Notes under the pieces: generated by a model | The model's input: the letters and a program-made list of their open reading frames with translations, nothing else | What the model was told of the DNA's origin: nothing | Database searches by the model: none | Shown here: piece after piece, positions 5,681 through 8,397 of the stretch | Numbering within the stretch: the first letter of the stretch is position 1 | Layout: every line of letters starts with the position of its first letter | Translations under genes and position numbers: made by a program | Source: Methanosarcinales archaeon | Lineage (GTDB): Archaea > Halobacteriota > Syntropharchaeia > Alkanophagales > Methanospirareceae | DNA: 8,397 bases | Direction: 5' to 3' | Assembly (NCBI GenBank): GCA_030621945.1 | Contig: JAUXGS010000031.1 | Location: forward strand, 1-8,397

Positions 5681-7012
5681 ATGAAGCGAGAAGAAATCCT
5701 GTTGGTTCTGGTTTTTCTGCTTTTTGTACAGGGGTATTTATTCAGGAATGTTATGCCTGCATTGCTTGGAGCGGGGATATTATTTTATTTAATATACCTT
5801 CGTGTGGCGTTTTCGCCACGGATAGACTCAGAGAGAGAGATAGCGAGGAAGTTGAAGGATGGAGAACGCGAGAAGACGAAGTTAAGAGTGAAGAACCGGA
5901 GCACAACCAAATTAAAATTAGACGTTTTTGAGCATTTACCCGCGGGATTTAAAGCTGACGAACCGTCGTTGTTTTTGAATGCGGGAGAAGAAAAGGAAGA
6001 GGAATATTTTATCACGCCTGTGCGTGGTATTTTCAGCATAAAAAGCCCGATGATAAGAGCAATGGATTTACGTGAACTTTATTACGAGGATTTTATGCCG
6101 AGTTCAGAATCCGCGAAAGAAATAGAGGTGTATCCAAACTTAGACAAGATAAGAGAAGAGACAAAGGCAGATGAGACATTCAAGTTCACTGAAGCATACC
6201 AAACTCTATTCGGGTTACAGACACTGGAATTAGATTCGTTGAGGGAGTTCCAGCCGGGGGACGAACGGCGTCATATAGACTGGAAGGCGACTACGAGACT
6301 CGGGGAACTGATAGTCAAGGAGTTCTTGAAAGAAACAGAAGGGGAGGTGTATATCGTTTTAGACGCAGGGAAGGAGATGAGGAAAGGGATAAAGAACTCG
6401 AAAATAGATTTCGCTACTACTTTAACGCTTCAACTCGCCTACGCATTGAGAACGTCCCGTGCAGGATTGATAATATATGACGATTACCGGGTCAAGCGAA
6501 TAGAAGCAGCGAGAACCAAAGGTGTGGAACAGGTGGAGAAGATGGCGGCGTGGTTGAAGATAGGCACCATACCTGCAACTCTTATGGGGATAAAGTTGTC
6601 CATACCGGAGAAGAGGACAGAACTAAAAGAAAAGAGCAGGGAGTTCATCAGGAAGATAATGCCCACGGTAAAGGGCAAGAGGAGTTCTGCCACCGGATTG
6701 GTAGAAGCGATACATTATTTACCATCCACGGCTTTTTTGATTTTCATTGCTGACATCACGGCGAATACGGGCGAACTGATAAAGACGCTATTAAAGTTGA
6801 GAGAAGGGCATAAAATAGTGCTCCTGACCCCCAACCCCATTTTATTTTATGACGAGACGAGACTGGACAGGGAGAAACTTATATGGCTCTATGATAGGTA
6901 TAAAGGGCGAGAAGAGATAATAAAGAAACTGAATAGAATAGTTCCTACTTTCGATCTGGGGCCTTCGGACCTTTTAGAGACAATCAGAGGAGAAATAACG
7001 TTAGAGAGGTGA
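5681..7012 (+). CDS. DUF58 protein, partner of the MoxR ATPase
   Basis: The protein has 443 residues, typical for DUF58. Two membrane segments (about 6-20 and 24-41) form an N-terminal hairpin. A beta-rich region (50-130) follows, and then the DUF58 core. The family signature LREFQPGDERRHIDWKAT is at 187-204. The VWA-like first strand follows as VYIVLDAGKEM (223-233). In many DUF58/VWA proteins this site reads D-x-S-x-S for metal binding; here the serines are Gly230 and Glu232, so the metal site looks degenerate. Later strands AGLIIYDDYRVKRI (261-274) and AFLIFIADIT (351-360) complete the fold. It is thought to be the substrate or adaptor of MoxR at the membrane. No clear Shine-Dalgarno precedes ATG 5681; only 21 bases separate it from MoxR. 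Confidence 0.9.
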   Translation: MKREEILLVLVFLLFVQGYLFRNVMPALLGAGILFYLIYLRVAFSPRIDSEREIARKLKDGEREKTKLRVKNRSTTKLKLDVFEHLPAGFKADEPSLFLNAGEEKEEEYFITPVRGIFSIKSPMIRAMDLRELYYEDFMPSSESAKEIEVYPNLDKIREETKADETFKFTEAYQTLFGLQTLELDSLREFQPGDERRHIDWKATTRLGELIVKEFLKETEGEVYIVLDAGKEMRKGIKNSKIDFATTLTLQLAYALRTSRAGLIIYDDYRVKRIEAARTKGVEQVEKMAAWLKIGTIPATLMGIKLSIPEKRTELKEKSREFIRKIMPTVKGKRSSATGLVEAIHYLPSTAFLIFIADITANTGELIKTLLKLREGHKIVLLTPNPILFYDETRLDREKLIWLYDRYKGREEIIKKLNRIVPTFDLGPSDLLETIRGEITLER

Positions 7013-7031
7013 TGAAAGGAGATAATCTGAT

Positions 7032-7664
7032 ATGATACTATTAGCAGTAATTGCTGCGGCAATAGGAGGGTTGATAGCAGGATTGAAACTGCCTTTGCTC
7101 TTGCTGCCTGCGATTTACGTATCAAAAATCAAGGAAAAGAGGGACATATTCATTTTGCTGTTCTCTGTTTATGGTTTAGCAATTGGATACGAATTAGAGG
7201 TAGCGAACTTATATAGCGCCGACTTTGTGAAGGTGTTGAGCGTTGTGGTGCCGTCGCTATTGCTGCTTGATTCCGGCTTACGCTTAAGGTCATGGCAGGA
7301 ATTAGAAGAAGGGGAGAAGAGGCGTTTTACACAACTGCCTTTTGCTACGCTCATCGGTTTCAGTGTCAGTTTTGTAATTGGGTGGTATATACGAGAGATT
7401 TTTGTGGTTGCGGTATTAGTTGCCCTCGTATATGAATTTTCAAAAGATAATGAAAGGAGATTTGGGGTTTTTGCCGCAGTTTTCTGCTTTTCTCTGTTTA
7501 TCACTGCGATTGTTCTTGGACAGGAGCTATTAAATTTAGAAGGAGCAGCAGCAACACAGGCGGTTTTCATCGCCGCAGTTAGCACGCTGATTGCACTGGT
7601 ATTTTTCTGGCGGAAGAAGAACAGGACGGAATTTAGGCTATTTCTTCCACCTCTTCAAAACTAA
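7032..7664 (+). CDS. Polytopic membrane protein of unknown function, last gene of the operon
   Basis: The protein has 210 residues with about six or seven membrane segments, roughly 2-28, 38-54, 66-80, 104-120, 122-136, 145-163 and 174-193. A charged loop (RSWQELEEGEKRRF) lies near the middle and a basic tail (RKKNRTEFR) at the end. I do not recognise a family and see no transporter or enzyme signature. GGAG at 7018-7021, 10 bases before ATG 7032, is a plausible ribosome-binding site. The gene follows DUF58 by 19 bases in the same direction, so it is probably co-transcribed and may be the integral-membrane core or channel part of the complex. That role is inferred from context only. Confidence 0.7.
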   Translation: MILLAVIAAAIGGLIAGLKLPLLLLPAIYVSKIKEKRDIFILLFSVYGLAIGYELEVANLYSADFVKVLSVVVPSLLLLDSGLRLRSWQELEEGEKRRFTQLPFATLIGFSVSFVIGWYIREIFVVAVLVALVYEFSKDNERRFGVFAAVFCFSLFITAIVLGQELLNLEGAAATQAVFIAAVSTLIALVFFWRKKNRTEFRLFLPPLQN

Positions 7665-7674
7665 GGGAAGCGAT

Positions 7675-8397
7675 TTAATCTGAAGGATAGAAGATAATCA
7701 CCAAAGGAGCGAGAAATAGCACGCCAACCACCACTTTGCCTGCGAGAGAACCGAGGAGGATAAAAAGAACAAGAGGCTCCTTCTTTCGCAGTTCAAACAT
7801 GCAGGGTAGGGCATCACCCAAGAACTCCTTTGTTACGTTGAGGACTCCATCGTAAGAGCCTTCAACAGGTGCGAGTGCTGATACACGGATCATGGTAACT
7901 TTATCAGAGGTAAAGGGGCTCTCCTTCACGTAAAAATACAGGACGACCCTTCGCTCTGTTACCCTTTTATTTTTATTTCCATTTCCATTTCCATCTCCCT
8001 TTGATTCCTTCACGACAATGAGCTTCTTGGCTGGAATGGTTACATTGGAAACTTTTTCTGCTGTGCCAAACAAAGGCTCTTCTACCCAGCTTATATCCCG
8101 CATGGGTATCTCCGCTTTGCCCTCTTCTTCTATCGTATAGCCTAAAGCAGGATAACAGACGATAGGAGGATGAAAGCTTGAGCTGTTTTTTGATTGCATG
8201 ATGAGGAAGAACACAGGTTGATATGATTTCGGATGCGAATAAGCACGCAGGAGCATCATGTCCGCGCCCAGACTCTCTTCAATTCCCGTGGTGTTATAAT
8301 CCGAGGCACACCAATCGCCAATCTGCTTTGGAAATGCTTGCATGTGCTCGTTGTTCCCAAAATCCATCTTTGCTCTAACAAAATTCACGTCTTCCGA
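7675..8397 (-). CDS. EpsI/DUF3485-like exosortase-associated protein (5' end at or beyond the edge)
   Basis: The frame is open from the right edge to TAA 7677-7675. The first in-window start is GTG at 8388, giving 237 residues, but three codons upstream remain open to the edge, so the gene may begin outside the window, possibly as the tail of a fused archaeosortase. Counting from GTG, AFPKQIGDW (18-26) is a typical EpsI opening. SSFHPPIVCYPALGY (70-84) matches the EpsI motif H-x-P-x-x-C-Y-P-x-x-G-[WY], with Cys78. Strands of the domain continue to about 200. EpsI/DUF3485 proteins accompany exosortases, which cut and process surface proteins with C-terminal sorting signals. Odd points are a Gly-Asn/Lys-Asn insert (131-141), a C-terminal hydrophobic segment (205-233), and four N-x-S/T sites, consistent with an exterior location. 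It is convergent with the operon, 10 bases away. Confidence 0.75.
   Translation of the reverse strand, partial: SEDVNFVRAKMDFGNNEHMQAFPKQIGDWCASDYNTTGIEESLGADMMLLRAYSHPKSYQPVFFLIMQSKNSSSFHPPIVCYPALGYTIEEEGKAEIPMRDISWVEEPLFGTAEKVSNVTIPAKKLIVVKESKGDGNGNGNKNKRVTERRVVLYFYVKESPFTSDKVTMIRVSALAPVEGSYDGVLNVTKEFLGDALPCMFELRKKEPLVLFILLGSLAGKVVVGVLFLAPLVIIFYPSD
7969..7998 (-). repeat. Hexamer microsatellite (GGAAAT) in the EpsI-like gene
   Basis: On the plus strand ATTTCC repeats three times exactly (7975-7992), with a near-copy ATCTCC at 7993-7998 and a degenerate ATTTTT at 7969-7974. Read on the coding strand it gives GDGNGNGNKN, a flexible insert between two conserved strands (VVKES and RRVVLYFY). 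The unit keeps the frame, so copy-number changes would be tolerated. Confidence 0.6.

Noticed and set aside
1..8397. CRISPR array, tRNA, rRNA, transposase or phage genes
   Set aside because: None seen: no regularly spaced direct repeats with spacers, no cloverleaf-like sequence, and no transposase, integrase or phage motifs in any frame.

Overview
The window looks archaeal. Its first bases end a small TRAM-domain protein of the archaeal type. The gene starts lack bacterial -35/-10 boxes, but there is a TATA-like TTTATAAA in the one divergent promoter region. The strongest ribosome-binding site (GGTGAT) matches an archaeal 16S 3' end. The large surface protein is crowded with N-glycosylation sequons, and an EpsI/DUF3485-like gene points to an exosortase/archaeosortase pathway. 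Moderate G+C and the gene set fit a methanogen- or ANME-related euryarchaeote (Halobacteriota), but the exact lineage is a guess.

Layout. 1-127: 3' end of a TRAM protein (+), followed by a long T-tract. 128-592: non-coding convergent region with a T-rich terminator, a helically phased CACRAGATT repeat with a distal inverted copy, a 29-codon remnant resembling the N-terminus of an archaeal COG1373-type ATPase, and a small GC hairpin. 593-1584 (-): two overlapping genes for small membrane proteins of unknown function. 1585-1708: divergent promoter region with a self-complementary TATA box. 1709-7664 (+): a five-gene operon-like run consisting of a membrane-anchored ectodomain protein with a DUF4129-like cytoplasmic tail, a DUF4350 protein, a MoxR AAA+ ATPase, a DUF58 protein and a polytopic membrane protein. 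7675 to the right edge (-): an EpsI/DUF3485-like protein, convergent with the operon and open at its 5' end.

How the genes may work together. MoxR ATPases are generally thought to act as chaperones or remodelers, often with DUF58/VWA-type partners encoded next door. Here MoxR and DUF58 are linked to two single- or double-spanning membrane proteins (DUF4129-like and DUF4350) and one polytopic protein, so the run plausibly builds or controls a cell-envelope complex. The transglutaminase often fused to DUF4129 is absent. In its place is a roughly 450-residue, sequon-rich, Ig-like ectodomain. The EpsI gene next door suggests that the locus as a whole concerns the cell surface, but convergent orientation means co-regulation is not shown.
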